Below are positions 19,803-31,245 of a stretch of 64,000 nucleotides of DNA, piece by piece; positions within the stretch are counted from its first letter, which is position 1, and every line of letters starts with the position of its first letter. Location of the stretch: NCBI RefSeq assembly GCF_050624435.1, contig NC_134546.1, positions 40,875,501 through 40,939,500 on the forward strand, given 5' to 3'. The notes beneath the pieces were generated by a model. The model was given only the letters and a program-made list of their open reading frames with translations. It was not told the origin of the DNA and did no database searches. The DNA is from Tenrec ecaudatus. Lineage: Eukaryota > Chordata > Mammalia > Afrosoricida > Tenrecidae. A program made the translations under genes and the position numbers.

Positions 19803-22150
19803 TTCTTTTTAATCATTTTATTAGGGGCTTGTACAACTCTTATCACAATCCATACATACATCATTGTGTCCAGCACATTTGTACATTTGTTGCCATCATC
19901 ATTTTCAAAACATTTGCTTTCTGCTTGAGCCATTGGCATCAGTTTCTCCTTTTCCCCCTCTCTCCCGCACCCTCCCTCATGCACCCTTGATAATTTATAA
20001 ATTATTATTATTTTTTCATGTCTTACACTAATTGATGTCTTCCTTCACCCACTTTTCTTTTGTCCATTCCCCTGGGAGGGGGTTATATGTAGATCCTTGT
20101 GATCAGTTCCCACTTTCTCCCCCCACCTTTCCCTTACCCTCCTGGTATTGCTATTCTCATTATTGATCCTGAGTGGTTTATCTTTCCTAGATTCCCTGTG
20201 TTTCCAGCTCTTATCTGTACCCGTGTACATGCGCTGGTCTAGCCGGATTTGTAAGGTAGAATTGGGATCATGATAGTGGGGGGAGGGGAGGAAGCATTCA
20301 AGAACTTGAGGAGAGTTGTATGTTTCATTGTTGCTACACTGCACCCTGACTGGCTCATCCCCTTCCTGCAACACTTTGGTAAAAGGATATCCAGTTGCTT
20401 ACAGATGACTTTGGGTCTCCACTCTGCACTCCCCCTCATTCACAATGATATGATTCTTTTATTCTGGGTCTTTGATGCCTGATACCTCATCCCATCGACA
20501 CCTCATGATCACACAGGCTGGTGTGTTTCTACCATGTGGGCTTTGTTGCTTCTGAGCTAGATGGCCACTTGTTTACCTTCAAGCCTTTAAGACCCCAGAC
20601 GCTATATCTTTTGATAGCCGGGCACCATCAGCTTGCTTTACCATGTTTGCTTATGAACCCACTCTGTCTTCAGCAATCGTGTCAGGAGGTGAGCATCATG
20701 GAATACTAAGTTAATAGAACAAGGTGTTCTTGCTTTGAGGGAGTACTTGAGTAGCAGCCCAATGTCCATCTGCTACCTTAATTCTAAACATAGATATAAG
20801 TACATAAATCTATTTCCCTCTCATTATATATAAATATATTTACATATGTACATGCTTATATTTAGACATCTATAAATGTCCTTTGCCTCCTGGTTATTTC
20901 CTCTATTTCCTTTTACTTTCCTCTTGTCCCACCATCATGTTCAGCCTTCATTTGGGTTTACATTGTTTACATTAGGTTTACGCTGTTACATTGCCTTTGA
21001 TTAAGCCCCACTAGGCATCCTGCGCTGTTCTCTCCATTAATTTTGGTTCACTTGTTGTTCCCTTGTCCCTAGGTTGGTTCCCCACCTCCCCTTCCTTTCT
21101 CCCACCTCCCCTTCTCCTGTATCTTCCCCGGAACCATTGGTCCCATTCTTTTTATCTCCAAATTGTTTATCCCGCCTATCTTACCTAGATAGACATGCAG
21201 AGACATTAATAAGCAAAAAAAACAACAGGCAAAACCAAATAAAACAACAAAAGAAGTCATGACCAACAAAACAATAACAACAAAATAAATAGTTCAAGGT
21301 CTGTTTGTTGGCCTTTAGGAGTGCTTTCCAGTCCAGTCTGATGGAGTGCCACACTCTGTCTCCAAAGTCTATTTTTGGCATTCCCCGGGGATTTTATCAC
21401 TTTGCTCTGTTGCATGCCCTTAGTGTTTTGCCCAATGTGATGGGATCAGATTGTGCACAATTCCCTCACTGTGTCTACAGTGTTGTCCCCATAGTGCTAA
21501 GGTTCAGTGAGGGACATCATGTCTGTTGGTGGTACTGGACCTATGGTCCTTTCTGTGCATTGTCTGTTCTGAGCAGGAATATCATTCTCGGGGCTTGGTG
21601 GGCCGGGATGTGTTCCCCTCCCTCTCCATTCCTCTTCGTTTCTCCTGTGTGCTCTAATCAGACATGCCCTTCCCCCCAAGCTGTAGCTTCAGTGCTGTCC
21701 TCTGAAGTGCATTCTTCTGGGGAGGAGGGGGGCCACATAGCTGGGATTGGGGTCTGCCCCGCACACCTCTCTATTGGTTCCGTGGTATATGCCTGTATGT
21801 TGTATTCACGTCTTGGTGCATCCGGTTAAAGACTGGTCTCTCTTCCTCTCCTGTGGAGATATAAACAATATCTTCCCCTTGGGTGGATTTGTGCCCTTCT
21901 CCCCTCACCCATGTCTTTTGTTCTCTCTCTTTCTTTCCCCCTCCTATTTATTTAGCTTCTGTATATATCCCTGGATGGGGTTTGGCCCCTGCCATAGTAG
22001 CTGGACTTCACCCCAGGAATGTATATATATAGTAGCTTTTCCCCTATGCCCCATTTCTTTAAGCTTACATTAGTGGACTCGTGGTACTCGTCCTTTGGGG
22101 CTTGGCTTACTTCACTTAGCATGATTTCCTCCAGTTCTTCCCCTGTTTTA
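19803..22150 (-). mobile_element. Lineage-specific L1: complete 3' UTR plus end of ORF2
   Basis: Minus-strand element whose poly(A) end is at 19803. At its other end (22101-22140) the reverse complement encodes EELEEIMLSEVS, the carboxy-terminal region of L1 ORF2. The 3' UTR is therefore about 2.1-2.3 kb, which is long for L1. Apart from that end, the open frames within it are non-coding. Confidence 0.9.
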
Positions 22151-22407
22151 TTTTCTTTAAAATAAATTTTATACTCAGAAATTTTCTATATTTTTTTGTT
22201 TTGGAAAATAAAGACTATAAAGAATAAATTTAAATACACTTGTAATTCTGAAAAATACTGCTGGACAGTTCACTGTGTTTCTTTTTTGGTCTTTTTTTTA
22301 CCTTTTAAAAATGTGTTTGGTAAATGATCTTTTAAAAAAATGTGTTTGGTGAAATATTTCAGGGATACCAATACTCGAGCTCAATAAACCAACATCCATG
22401 GGCCATG
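22151..22407. other. AT-rich unassigned sequence
   Basis: Contains a short duplicated phrase (AAAATGTGTTTGGT at about 22308 and 22337). Otherwise nothing recognised. Confidence 0.45.
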
Positions 22408-22835
22408 AGGAACCCTGGTGATACAATGGCTAAGTTCTCGGCTGTTTATGAAAGGGTTGGCTATTTGAACCTCCCATCCACACAGCAGGAGAACGATGTA
22501 GCAGTCTTCTTTGTTAACAACTCATCCAAACTCACGGCCATCGAGTCAATGACAATTCACAGTGACCCTATAGGACAGGATATAACTCCTCCTGTGACTT
22601 TCCAAGACTGTAACTCTCTCTGGGTGTAGAAGCCCTGCCTTTGCTGTGGGGAGCTGCTAGTGGTTTCAAATTGCTGATCTTGCAGTTAGCAGCCCAGGTG
22701 TCACCTCCACCACCAGGGCTCCCCTTAAACACCGCAGCATGGAAATCCTCGGAGACAGTTCCACTCTGCCCTGCGGGGTTGCTATGAATTGGAATTGTCT
22801 CCCCTGTAATGGACTTGGTTTGGTTTTCATCTGCC
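22408..22835 (+). repeat. AfroSINE carrying a nested AfroSINE
   Basis: Head at 22408-22520 and tail at 22727-22835 (GGTTGCTATGAATTGGAATTG, then GGACTTGGTTTGGTTTTC) are in plus orientation and become contiguous when the inner copy is removed. Confidence 0.88.
22528..22724 (-). repeat. AfroSINE inserted into an AfroSINE
   Basis: Reverse orientation, from AAACTCACGGCCATCGAGTC (tail) to CACCACCAGGGCTCC (head). Confidence 0.9.
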
Positions 22836-22849
22836 CATCACCCCAATTT

Positions 22850-23420
22850 TAAAACAAGGTATTACATACATTGATGAATTTCCAATTGTATTCACTTTCC
22901 TGAATGTCAGGTGTTACTACTATCCTAAGTGTTATTTTTGTTTTTACCACATAAGCTAAAATATGTAGTATTTTTTACTACACGTGTAAAATGCATATTG
23001 CCTGTGCTTTTAAAACTTTATATGACTATCATTCTAAATGTATTCTACAAATTGCTTCCACCCTTCAGCATTGTTTGAAATTTATTTCTATTGATGTAGA
23101 TAGCTACACTTCATTGATTCTAACTGATATATTGTAGGTATTCCAGTAGATGAATCTGTCACAATTTATTTATTCATTCTTCTATGGATAGACATAGAAA
23201 TTCTATCCAATATTTTCTATTAACAACAATGCCATGAACATTTTATTCATGTCCCCTTGAGCACATGAAAAGGAATTTTCGAAGGTATATGTCTAGGAAT
23301 AAAATTGTTGAAGCAGAGTCAAATTATTGAGGTATCATCAAATAGCTCTGTAAAGCTGTTGTCTTAGCATATACTCCTACCAGAACTCCACTCTCTAAAT
23401 ACAAAGAACCCAAAGTTGTG
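22850..23420 (-). mobile_element. Old L1M fragment, antisense
   Basis: AT-rich text including ATTTATTTATTCATTCTTCTATGG, AACAACAATGCCATGAACAT and GGAATAAAATTGTTGAAGC resembles antisense old L1 3' end. Confidence 0.6.
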
Positions 23421-24535
23421 GGTATACATGTTTGCCCATATATAAGGTGTGGAGATGTGCATATGATGTTAAGTCAAAAATTATTGCTACAAAATCTTCT
23501 AAACCTTATTAAACAAAAATATTTTAATGTCCACCCCCACCCCCATTAGTTCAGCCAGGGGCAATCGCCCTTAGGGTCTTACCTGAGTGTGTCCCCAATG
23601 GAGATTATTGTGCTAGGGGTGATATGGTCATGAGACATGCCTCGTATGCCTTGGGGGAAGCTCCTGGGCCAGAATTGTGACCTCCGCTGTCTAACATAAT
23701 GTACATATCCCAATCATGGTCCCTGCTCCCACTTCAGGAGTTCCACTGGTAACTATGGTGTATTGATCAACTGCAAACAATGTTTTTGTGACAGTTTCCT
23801 TTGGCCTCCCATGTTCTTTTTAAAGCTCTGCATCTCAGCAAACTCTCAGACACCATTATGATATCAAGGTAATGGTCTTCCTCATTTCTCTGTAGTCATC
23901 GTATCCCTGTCCTCTTTATATATTTAACAAATGTTCTCTTTAAATTAAAAATGAAAATGTGAAGCTATTGTTTCTCAACATCTCATCCATCTAAGTCAGT
24001 GTACTTGTAAAGGCAGGGCTTCCATCTCTCCCACCCTCCCCTAAAGAATTCTACATTCTTCAACTTACACATCAAAACAGCAGCCTCAAGGGACTCAAAT
24101 TACGTTCCTTTTAAACGTTCTTTGAGTTTGGGGAACAAAAAGAAGGAGCAAGATTCAGACTGTCACTTGGATGTGGTGTGGATAGCCAGCAAAGTTTTCA
24201 TAGAACGCTCCTTGCCACCCTTGAAATAGGCAGGTGCATTGTTGTGATGGCCAGGGGCAGGGTGGGGGGGAGGGCAGGGATTGTCTGCATCACTTTTCTG
24301 GCCTGTTTCTCAATAATAAGTTTTTCAATTTTCTTTTTCAAAATAAGCTTCTGTGATATCCTGTGTCCTTTAAAAAATTCTACTGAGAGTAACCTTTGAG
24401 AATTCAAAAAAAGAGTCATCATGAACTTCTGAGCTTATTGCTCTGCTCTGCAGTTAACTGACCCAACAAATCTCAGAAACCACTGGCTTGCCTGGACCTT
24501 TAAAAAATCTATTACTGTTGTTTAATTTTTATGGC
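23421..24535. other. Unassigned non-coding sequence
   Basis: No gene or repeat I can name. Open frames here are short and unremarkable. Confidence 0.45.
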
Positions 24536-25437
24536 ATTGTTCTGGTTGCATAGATGTTATATATTAGGCTGCTAACTGCTAGGTAGGAAGTTCAAAACCA
24601 CGCACAGCCCTGCAGGAAAAAGAGGAGGCTTTCTACTTCTGTAAAGATCACTGAAGACATAATGGGTGCTTAAGCAAATGTTGTGAAGATCAAAAGATAA
24701 ATAGCATCTAGGGTCTTAAAGGCTTGAAGATAAACAAGCGGTCATCTAGTTGAGAAGCAACAAAGCCCACATGGAGGAAGTTCACCAGCCTGTGGGATCA
24801 TGAGGTGTTGATGGAATTAGGGACCAGGCATCTAAGACCCAGAATAAAACCATACCCAAGGTGAATGGGGTGGGTGGAGGGGTGGCGAGCATGGAGTGGA
24901 GATCCAATGTCCATCTGTAGGCAATTGGACATCCCCTCACAGAGAGGTCACAGGGAAGAGATGAGCCAGTATAGCACTAATGAATCACACAACTTTCCTC
25001 TGGTTCTTTGGTGCTGCCTTCCCCCCACTAGCATGACCTCAAGGATCAACCTAGAAACCCCTCCCCTCCCAGGGGGACAAATAACAGAAAAGTGGGTGAG
25101 GGGTGATGGAGAACGATGTAAGATAAAAAATAATCTATAACTTATTAAGGGTTCATGAGAGAGGGTGGGCGGGGGAGAGAGGGGGAAGAAATGGGGAGCT
25201 GACATCAGGGGCTCAAGTGGGAAGAGAATGCTTTGAAAATGATGATGGTGGCATGTATGCAAATGTGCTTGACACATTGGATGAATGTATGGATTGTGAT
25301 AAGAGATGTAAGAGCCCCCAATAAAAATATTTTTTAAAAAAAGAATTGCAGTCTCAGAAACCCACAGGGACAGTTCTGCCCTGTCCTAGAGGGTCACTAT
25401 GGGTCAATGTCGACTTAATGATAGTGAGTTTGTTTGG
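24536..25437 (+). repeat. AfroSINE split by an L1 insertion
   Basis: Head part 24536-24650 (GGCTGCTAACTGCTAGGTAGG, GCCCTGCAGGAAAAAGAGG) and distal part 25345-25437 (TTGCAGTCTCAGAAACCC, GTCCTAGAGGGTCACTATGG) flank the L1 below. Confidence 0.85.
24651..25344 (+). mobile_element. Lineage-specific L1, 5'-truncated
   Basis: Sense-orientation 3' UTR with GGGTCTTAAAGGCTTGAAG, the G-rich tract 25162-25196, GTAAGAGCCCCCAATAAAAA and a poly(A) tail. It lies within AfroSINE sequence. Confidence 0.92.
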
Positions 25438-25489
25438 TGTCCCCCTCCCTCCTCCCCAAGAAGCTTTGGTGCAATTGCAGATAAGATTG

Positions 25490-25632
25490 TGTTGCTAATT
25501 GAATGGTCCTCAGATCAAATGCACAGCTTTTTGAGAGGTGGAGAAGGCTGTCTGCCAGGTGAAGGTTTACAGTCTCGGAAACCCCATATAGTGTTTGCGT
25601 GTTGGAATCCACCCAATGGCGGTGGGTGATGA
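25490..25632 (+). repeat. AfroSINE 3' half
   Basis: TTTACAGTCTCGGAAACCCC, a GTTGGAATCCACCCAATGG block and GGCGGTGGGTG. Confidence 0.65.
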
Positions 25633-25761
25633 ACCCTGTAGAGAAATCCCCACACCTACTCGCTTCTTATTCTCTTATAAGCTTCCTTTATAATGAAAAT
25701 CCCTACTGCTGGTAACGTTAGTAGTATTATCACCTATAGGACATAGGATTCATTCCTTTGC

Positions 25762-25790
<29 letters not shown>
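25762..25790. repeat. (GT)n microsatellite
   Basis: About 14 GT units. Confidence 0.97.
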
Positions 25791-25792
<2 letters not shown>

Positions 25793-26049
25793 TCCATGCA
25801 ATGGCAGTGACGTACGTGTCCTCACCTCAAGGTAAATACTGTGAGTGGCTGTGCTGCCAACACAGAGCTAGTTCATCCCGAACTCGTGACCTGAAGTGTT
25901 ATTGGAAGGCCTCAGTCGCACTTTCAGTTATCACAGAAGAGCTATCCCAAATCACAGCAAGACCCAGATCAGTAGACTTAAAAAACCGGGTGGGTGGGAG
26001 AGGATCATTCATTAGGATGTGTGAGAAAAGTCTTAGGGTTTCTTTTTTT

Positions 26050-26720
26050 TAAATGCCAATGTGAATTCATCATTAGCATTTCCAAGAGCTTTGCAAATAA
26101 CACCACCTAAGGGGCTAAACCAACATGGATTGTTTCAGAGCAATTAATTCACTTCCAAGCAGCTCGGTTAACATCACCTTATTTCCCCAGTGTGCCAGAC
26201 TAATTGTTTGGGGGGGGAAAAAAATCAAACAAAAAGTGTGATGTTCTGCCAAGGAGATTAACAACCAGCACTCAGTCAAATGCAAATTGAAGGCATATTG
26301 GTATGCTAATACAGAAAGTGATAAACGGTGGGTCAAATTTCCCCTTCTTCAGTTTGAATAGCACTAGAAAAGGACTTACCTTTAAATGTTTGGGAAATCC
26401 AGCAACTGTGACAATTAAAGCTTATTGTGGGAATGGGACCCGTTCAGCAATATGAACATTAATAGAATGAAGCAGAAATAAGACATAATTATACCCAGTG
26501 ATTTACAAGTGATCGAGAAACCTGGCTTGATAGAGACCAATGTTTATCATTCTACATTTGTAGTGAAGTCTGCTCAGATTTCTTATTTTACCTTTAAAAA
26601 AATTAGGCCTTCTTTTGTCTAGGTTTAGCAACTTCAGATGAAGTCAAAAAAGGAAAATAGAAAAGATCAAGAGGAGATCAATTTTTCTTGAGTAGGAAGT
26701 GAAAGAAATATTTAGAAAGG
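26050..26720. promoter_or_regulatory. Candidate conserved non-coding element
   Basis: About 670 bp free of recognised repeats, in the middle of repeat-dense DNA. It has many homeodomain- and POU-type words: CAATTAATTC, ACTAATTG, AAATGCAAATTG and GGTATGCTAATAC. This looks like ancient enhancer-type sequence, but conservation has not been tested. No open frame of interest. Confidence 0.4.
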
Positions 26721-26737
26721 TCTATGTCTATTTCTTA

Positions 26738-26920
26738 TGGATCCCTGGTGACACTACTGGGTAAGTACTGGGCTGCTATCTGCAAGGTTAGTGGTTCAAA
26801 TCCCCCAGCCACTCTGCAAGAGAAAGATGAAGCTCCACGCTCCAGGAAAGAGCTACAGCCTCAGAAGCCCGGTGTAGGGTCACTGTGAGTCAGGATAGAC
26901 GGGATGGCAGTGAGCTTAAG
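26738..26920 (+). repeat. AfroSINE
   Basis: GGATCCCTGGTGACAC opening, GGGCTGCTATCTGCAAGG, GAGCTACAGCCTCAGAAGCC and GTAGGGTCACTGTGAGTCAGG. Confidence 0.9.
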
Positions 26921-27069
26921 GGTACTTCTATTTCGTGACCACCTACTAAAGCAAAACAAAATTAGTTGAATGAATCCCCACCACCTGATCTCCTTCATAG
27001 AGCAGCTGTATCCTTACATAGAACTTTTCATACTCACTTGCTTTTTCACACTCCTGTTATAAAACTGAA

Positions 27070-27192
27070 GCCAAGCTCCCTGTGATCCAGTCTATGCAAC
27101 TCATAGCAACCCGATAGGACAGGGTAGAACTGGTTCCTGTGAATTTCCAAGACTGTTAACCCTTCACGGGAGTAGAAAGCCACCACTTTCTC
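27070..27192 (-). repeat. AfroSINE, truncated
   Basis: AACCCGATAGGACAGGGTAG, CCAAGACTGTTAACCC and CCACCACTTTCTCCC in reverse orientation. The head is missing. Confidence 0.85.
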
Positions 27193-27221
27193 CCATCATG
27201 TTATAAAGTCTTTAAAGCTGG

Positions 27222-27402
27222 GGGATTCCTTGGGCGCTAAAAATGGCTCATGTGCCTGACAGGTTGAAAGATTGAATCCACACAGAGGCATCTGGGAAGA
27301 AAGGCCTAGGGATCTACATCTGAAAAACCAGCCATGGTAAATGGCAGGGAGCACAGTTTGGCTCTGACACACAAGGGGTTGGGGCGGACTTAACAGGCAA
27401 TT
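27222..27402 (+). repeat. AfroSINE (variant subfamily)
   Basis: Variant body AAAAACCAGCCATGG and GAGCACAGTTTGGCTCTGAC, as in the copy at 12305-12475. Confidence 0.8.
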
Positions 27403-27489
27403 TGTTTTGTTGTGGTTTTATAATTTAGAGCAGGTCTGATTGTACTTTGCATCATCCAAATCAGCTTCTTGCCTGCAGGGCAGGTTCCA

Positions 27490-27580
27490 GAAAGCTGCAT
27501 AATCATGACAAGTAACTGAATCTCACTGGGCCTCAACTCTGACATTTGTATGATGGAGGTAGGTAATAAATAAAGCTTCT
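27490..27580 (+). repeat. MIR fragment
   Basis: CAAGTAACTGAATCTCACTGGGCC with a following AT-rich part matches the MIR core and 3' region. Confidence 0.6.
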
Positions 27581-27587
27581 GGTCTAA

Positions 27588-27760
27588 GGTAGAGGCTCTC
27601 AGCCTTGGCTCTTCATTGGAATCCCTAAGGATCTTCTGGGTCCCACCCCCTAGAACTTCTGAATACATTAGTCTATTTGTGAACAGGGTGGCGGAGTGTC
27701 AAAACTCCCCAGGAGATTTTAATATGCAGCTGAGGCCAGACCTAGTGTTCTAAGGGATGG
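27588..27760 (+). mobile_element. MER5A-like (hAT-Charlie) remnant
   Basis: AGAGGCTCTCAGCCTTGGC near one end, a GGGTCCCACCCCCTAGA block, and AAACTCCCCAGGAGATTTTAA with ATGCAGCTGAGG give the MER5A arrangement. Confidence 0.7.
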
Positions 27761-27929
27761 CAGGAGTATTACATGACACATGAACCATGAAAGCACCTGA
27801 CAGGTAGAAGGGGCTCCAAAGCAATTTGTTTCCCTCTTTCTCCATTTGGTTTTTCGGTTTGTGTTGGTAGATGTGTTTAATCCTGACTAGAAGCTAAGGA
27901 AAAGGGAGGGTTTTTTTTTTTGTTGTTCA

Positions 27930-28625
27930 AACACTTCTGTGTTTATTTTTTTTACCTTTTATTGTGGGATAATTTTAACCTTATAGAAGAGGCACAAGAA
28001 TAGTGCACCAATTATTAGTAATTTTCTGTACTGTTTCTCCTAATATTTTTCCTGAACTCGTTAAGAGGTAGTTAGAGAACACATGCCCTTTGCTCCTAAA
28101 CATTGCACCATGTAGTTACTAAAAATAAAGACGTTCTCTTACATAACCACAGGATAATTGTATGAGAAGTCTAACATTACCCAATACTATTATCTAATCT
28201 ACAGTCCACATGTAATGTTCTCTGGTTTTCCCAGTTATGTATTCTGTAGCATGTCCCATACTTCTTGCCCCTGCCCACCCAGCATCCAACCCAGCATCAG
28301 ACAGTGCGCTTGCTGTCATGCCTCTTTGACTTCTCATCTGGAATAATTATTTTGCCTTTTATGATATTGACATTTTTGGGGGATAAATACCACCAGTTGT
28401 TTTGTATCCTACATCTTTTTTTTCCCCTTGGTAAGTGTATGATTCAATGATTTTTAGTAAATTTATAGTTACACAACCATCACGACAATTCTGTTTACAA
28501 CATGCTTTTTGTGCCACTGATCAGTCTTCCACCTCTATAATTCTACCTTCTCCGCAATGCCAAATCAACAGCATCATACACTAGGTAGACTTGTATGTAT
28601 GGCTGCTCTTTCTTAACTCACTGAA
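27930..28625 (-). mobile_element. Old L1M 3' UTR, antisense
   Basis: CTCTTACATAACCACAGGATAATTG, ACTATTATCTAATCTACAG and a GCTTGCTGTCATGCCTCTTTGAC region, followed by GTTACACAACCATCACGAC, fit L1M-type antisense text. Confidence 0.65.
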
Positions 28626-28627
28626 CA

Positions 28628-29425
28628 TCTAGTCGGTTTCAACTCATAGTGACCCTACAGAGCAGGGTACTGCCCCTTGAGGGTTTCCGAGACTCTAAAT
28701 TTTTACAAGGCTAGAACGCTTCATCGTTCTCCCCAGTCCCCATTTATCAAGGTATAGGGGTCCCCAACACTCCAACAGGTCCACAGGAGCGACTTTGAGA
28801 TTGTGGAGAATAAGCCAGGCAGAGGCAGGGGCTCCTTGTCTCGATATCTGGACCAAGAGAGCGAATGTATTTTCCAGTGGGCTTACAGATCTCTCAAAAG
28901 GCATATACACCATACGACTAACAGGTTACATTGTCCATGGGTAATAATATCATAAGCTATTAACATAATAAACCATCAATAAGGTGAGTCGCCATCTTGA
29001 CCCAGTGCTCGTTGACCTTGAATGCCCTGAACCCTCCCCAGGGGGTTGCTACATTTTACAGTGGATGGGTTCGCCTATAGAATCTTATTGCTCTTATCTA
29101 CAGATAACCTTCAGGCATAGTGAAGAGCCAGACACAGGAAGGATTCGTCTCTTATGGTAGCTCCTTTACGACAGTTGGAGGGACTGTGATTGGAGGGACT
29201 GTGTTCAGTCATGAGTGTATTAAGATCTACTTATATCTCATAACCTTGAGGGTCTTGCCCCACTGGAGTCGACTTTCCATGCCTGTAATTATGAGGACTT
29301 AGAGGATTTAGCTGCATTACATTCTCATGCAGTTCCTCAGTTTACCACAGCCGTTGGTAATTTCAAAGCGCTGACCTTGCGATCTGCAGCCTGACATGTA
29401 GCCCACTATGCTACCAGAGCTTCTA
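28628..29425 (-). repeat. AfroSINE split by a 0.6-kb insertion
   Basis: 28628-28733 (CTAGTCGGTTTCAACTCATAG to CATCGTTCTCCCC) and 29345-29425 (TTGGTAATTTCAAAGCGCTG to CTACCAGAGCTTC) are the two halves of one reverse-orientation AfroSINE. Confidence 0.8.
28735..29344. mobile_element. Unidentified insertion inside an AfroSINE
   Basis: About 610 bp occupying the middle of an AfroSINE. No terminal repeat or target duplication is clear. Its edge near 29340 (ACCACAGCC, reverse GGCTGTGGT) might be one end of an LTR. Contains the phrase GGAGGGACTGTG twice (around 29177 and 29193). Confidence 0.5.
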
Positions 29426-29430
29426 TTACT

Positions 29431-29466
29431 GCGTAGTGCCTAATTGATGCGTAGTGCCTAATTGAT
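29431..29466. repeat. 18-bp tandem duplication
   Basis: The unit GCGTAGTGCCTAATTGAT occurs twice, exactly, head to tail. Confidence 0.97.
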
Positions 29467-29504
29467 GGGTGCGTCACTGAATAATAAATAATAATAATAA
29501 ATAG

Positions 29505-30376
29505 AACATAGTTTAAAATCAGGAAAGGTGTACGTCAGGGATGTATCCTCTCACCATACTTGCTCAGTCTGTATGCTGAGCACATCGTCTGAGAAGCTGG
29601 CTTAAGTGAAGAGGATAGTGGCATCAGGATTGGAGGAAGGTTTATTAACAACCTGCAATATCCAGATGACATATCTTGCTTGCTGAAAGCGAGGAGGACT
29701 TGAAACACTTGCTGATGAAGATCAAGGACTGCAGCCTTCAGTAGGAATTATGACTCAATGTCAAGAAGACCAAAATCCTAACAACTGGACCAAAGAGTAC
29801 CATCATGATAATGGAGGAAAGGTTGAAGTGTTGTCGAGGGTTTTGTCTTGCTTGGATCCACACGCAAGCATGCAAGCACAGCAGTCAAGAGATCACGAGA
29901 TGAGTTACATTTGACACACAAGACCCTTTGTCACAGAAGACCTCTCTAGAGTATTGAAAAGTAAAGATAATGTATTTTCTACTACCTCATATCCATGGGA
30001 AAGTTGGACATTGAATAAAGACTGAAGAAGAACCTATACCTTTGAGTTGTGGTACTGGAGAAGAGTATTTTAAGTACCATGGACTGCTAAAAGGATGCCA
30101 ATCAGTCTTGGAGGGAGTATGCCCAGAGTGCTTCTTAGAGGCAGGAGTGCAAAACTTAATCTTACATACTTTGGACATATTATCAGGAAAGGCCAGTCCC
30201 TGGAGAAGGACATCATGCTAGGCAAAATGGAGGGCGGGGAAAAAGAGAAAGCGCCTTAGTGAGATGAGTTGCCTAGGAACAATTGTGAGGATGGTGCAGG
30301 ACCATGCCGTGTTTCATTATGCTGTGCACAGGGTTGCTATGGGTCCAGAACTGATGGCACCCGAACAACAACAGCA
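29505..30376 (+). pseudogene. RTE/BovB-like LINE, reverse-transcriptase remnant
   Basis: Sense-orientation 3' part of an RTE element. The conceptual translation near 29530 reads GVRQGCILSPY, a conserved RT palm block. The catalytic YADD box appears at 29659-29670 as YPDD. Frameshifts and stops are frequent. The 3' end (CAGGGTTGCTATGGGTCC, then GATGGCACCCGAACAACAACAG) is the tail shared with AfroSINE. The element is dead. Its value is as a fossil of the likely AfroSINE partner LINE. Confidence 0.88.
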
Positions 30377-30384
30377 TCATTGCA

Positions 30385-31245
30385 TATAGAAGATGGAAGA
30401 AAAATCAATGCCTTTGAATCATGGTGCTGGCGAAGACGGTGAGGGAACCATGGATTGCCAAAAGAACAAGCAAATCTTCTTGGAAGAGGTACATCCAGAA
30501 TGTTCCTTGGAAGCAAGTGCCATAAACAGCAATGGAAGCGAACAGATCTGACCTCCTCTGGCTTCCTCTTGCCACAAGGCAGGGATCTGACAAACCTCCA
30601 TGATACGTCCTCCTTTATCTATTCTGACACCAACCATTCTTCCCAAGTCACTCAACGGCAATGCGGGTTTAATTATTCACTGCAATGGCCACACAGAGCT
30701 CACAGAGAGTACTCACAGTGAAGAGGATGTAGTAGAGAAGTTAATAGATTACCACAAGTCAGGATCAACAGGCAAAAGGACGCAGTCATAGTCCACAGCC
30801 ACACCTCCCTCAGCCAGCAGCCAAGTCTCTCTCCAGTCCTCAGCCTCTCAGTCACATGGTCACCAGGCCTTTGCCTCCATGGGCCAGGAAACCAGGTACC
30901 CCATAGTCTTGAGGTTGCTCCTCTGTGTCTGCACCGACGGAGGAGACCCACAACTATCCTTATTATGGAAACTTATTAATCATTGACTACATCTCAGCAA
31001 GGATGGTAAGACTTCATCTTACATACTTTGGACACATTGTCAGGAGAGACCAGTAGAGGAAAAGGACATCATGCTTGGGAAAGTGGCAGGGCAGTGAAAA
31101 AAGAGGAGGAACTTCAACAAGATGGATTGACACAGTGATTCCAATGGGCTCAAACATAACACCAGTTGTCAGGATGCTGCAGGAATGGCAGTGTTTCACT
31201 CTTTGTACATAGCGTCACAACAACTTGATGGCGCCTAAAATGACA
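30385..31245 (+). mobile_element. Second RTE copy, interrupted by an LTR
   Basis: Starts in the region GCCTTTGAATCATGGTGCTGG, is interrupted after CTTGGAAGCAAG, and resumes at GCAAGGATGGTAAGACTTC. It ends with the AfroSINE-like tail near 31240. It directly follows the first RTE copy. Confidence 0.88.
30518..30996 (+). mobile_element. Solo LTR-like insertion in an RTE, 479 bp
   Basis: TG...CA ends (TGCCATAAACAGC and CTACATCTCA) with a perfect 5-bp duplication GCAAG (30513-30517 and 30997-31001). Removing it restores the RTE reading GAAGCAAGGATGG. This is strong evidence for an integrase-mediated insertion. Family not identified. Orientation uncertain. Confidence 0.85.

Noticed and set aside
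21305-21829. 174-codon open frame on the plus strand
   Set aside because: It is the antisense of an L1 3' UTR. Sister copies do not conserve the frame.
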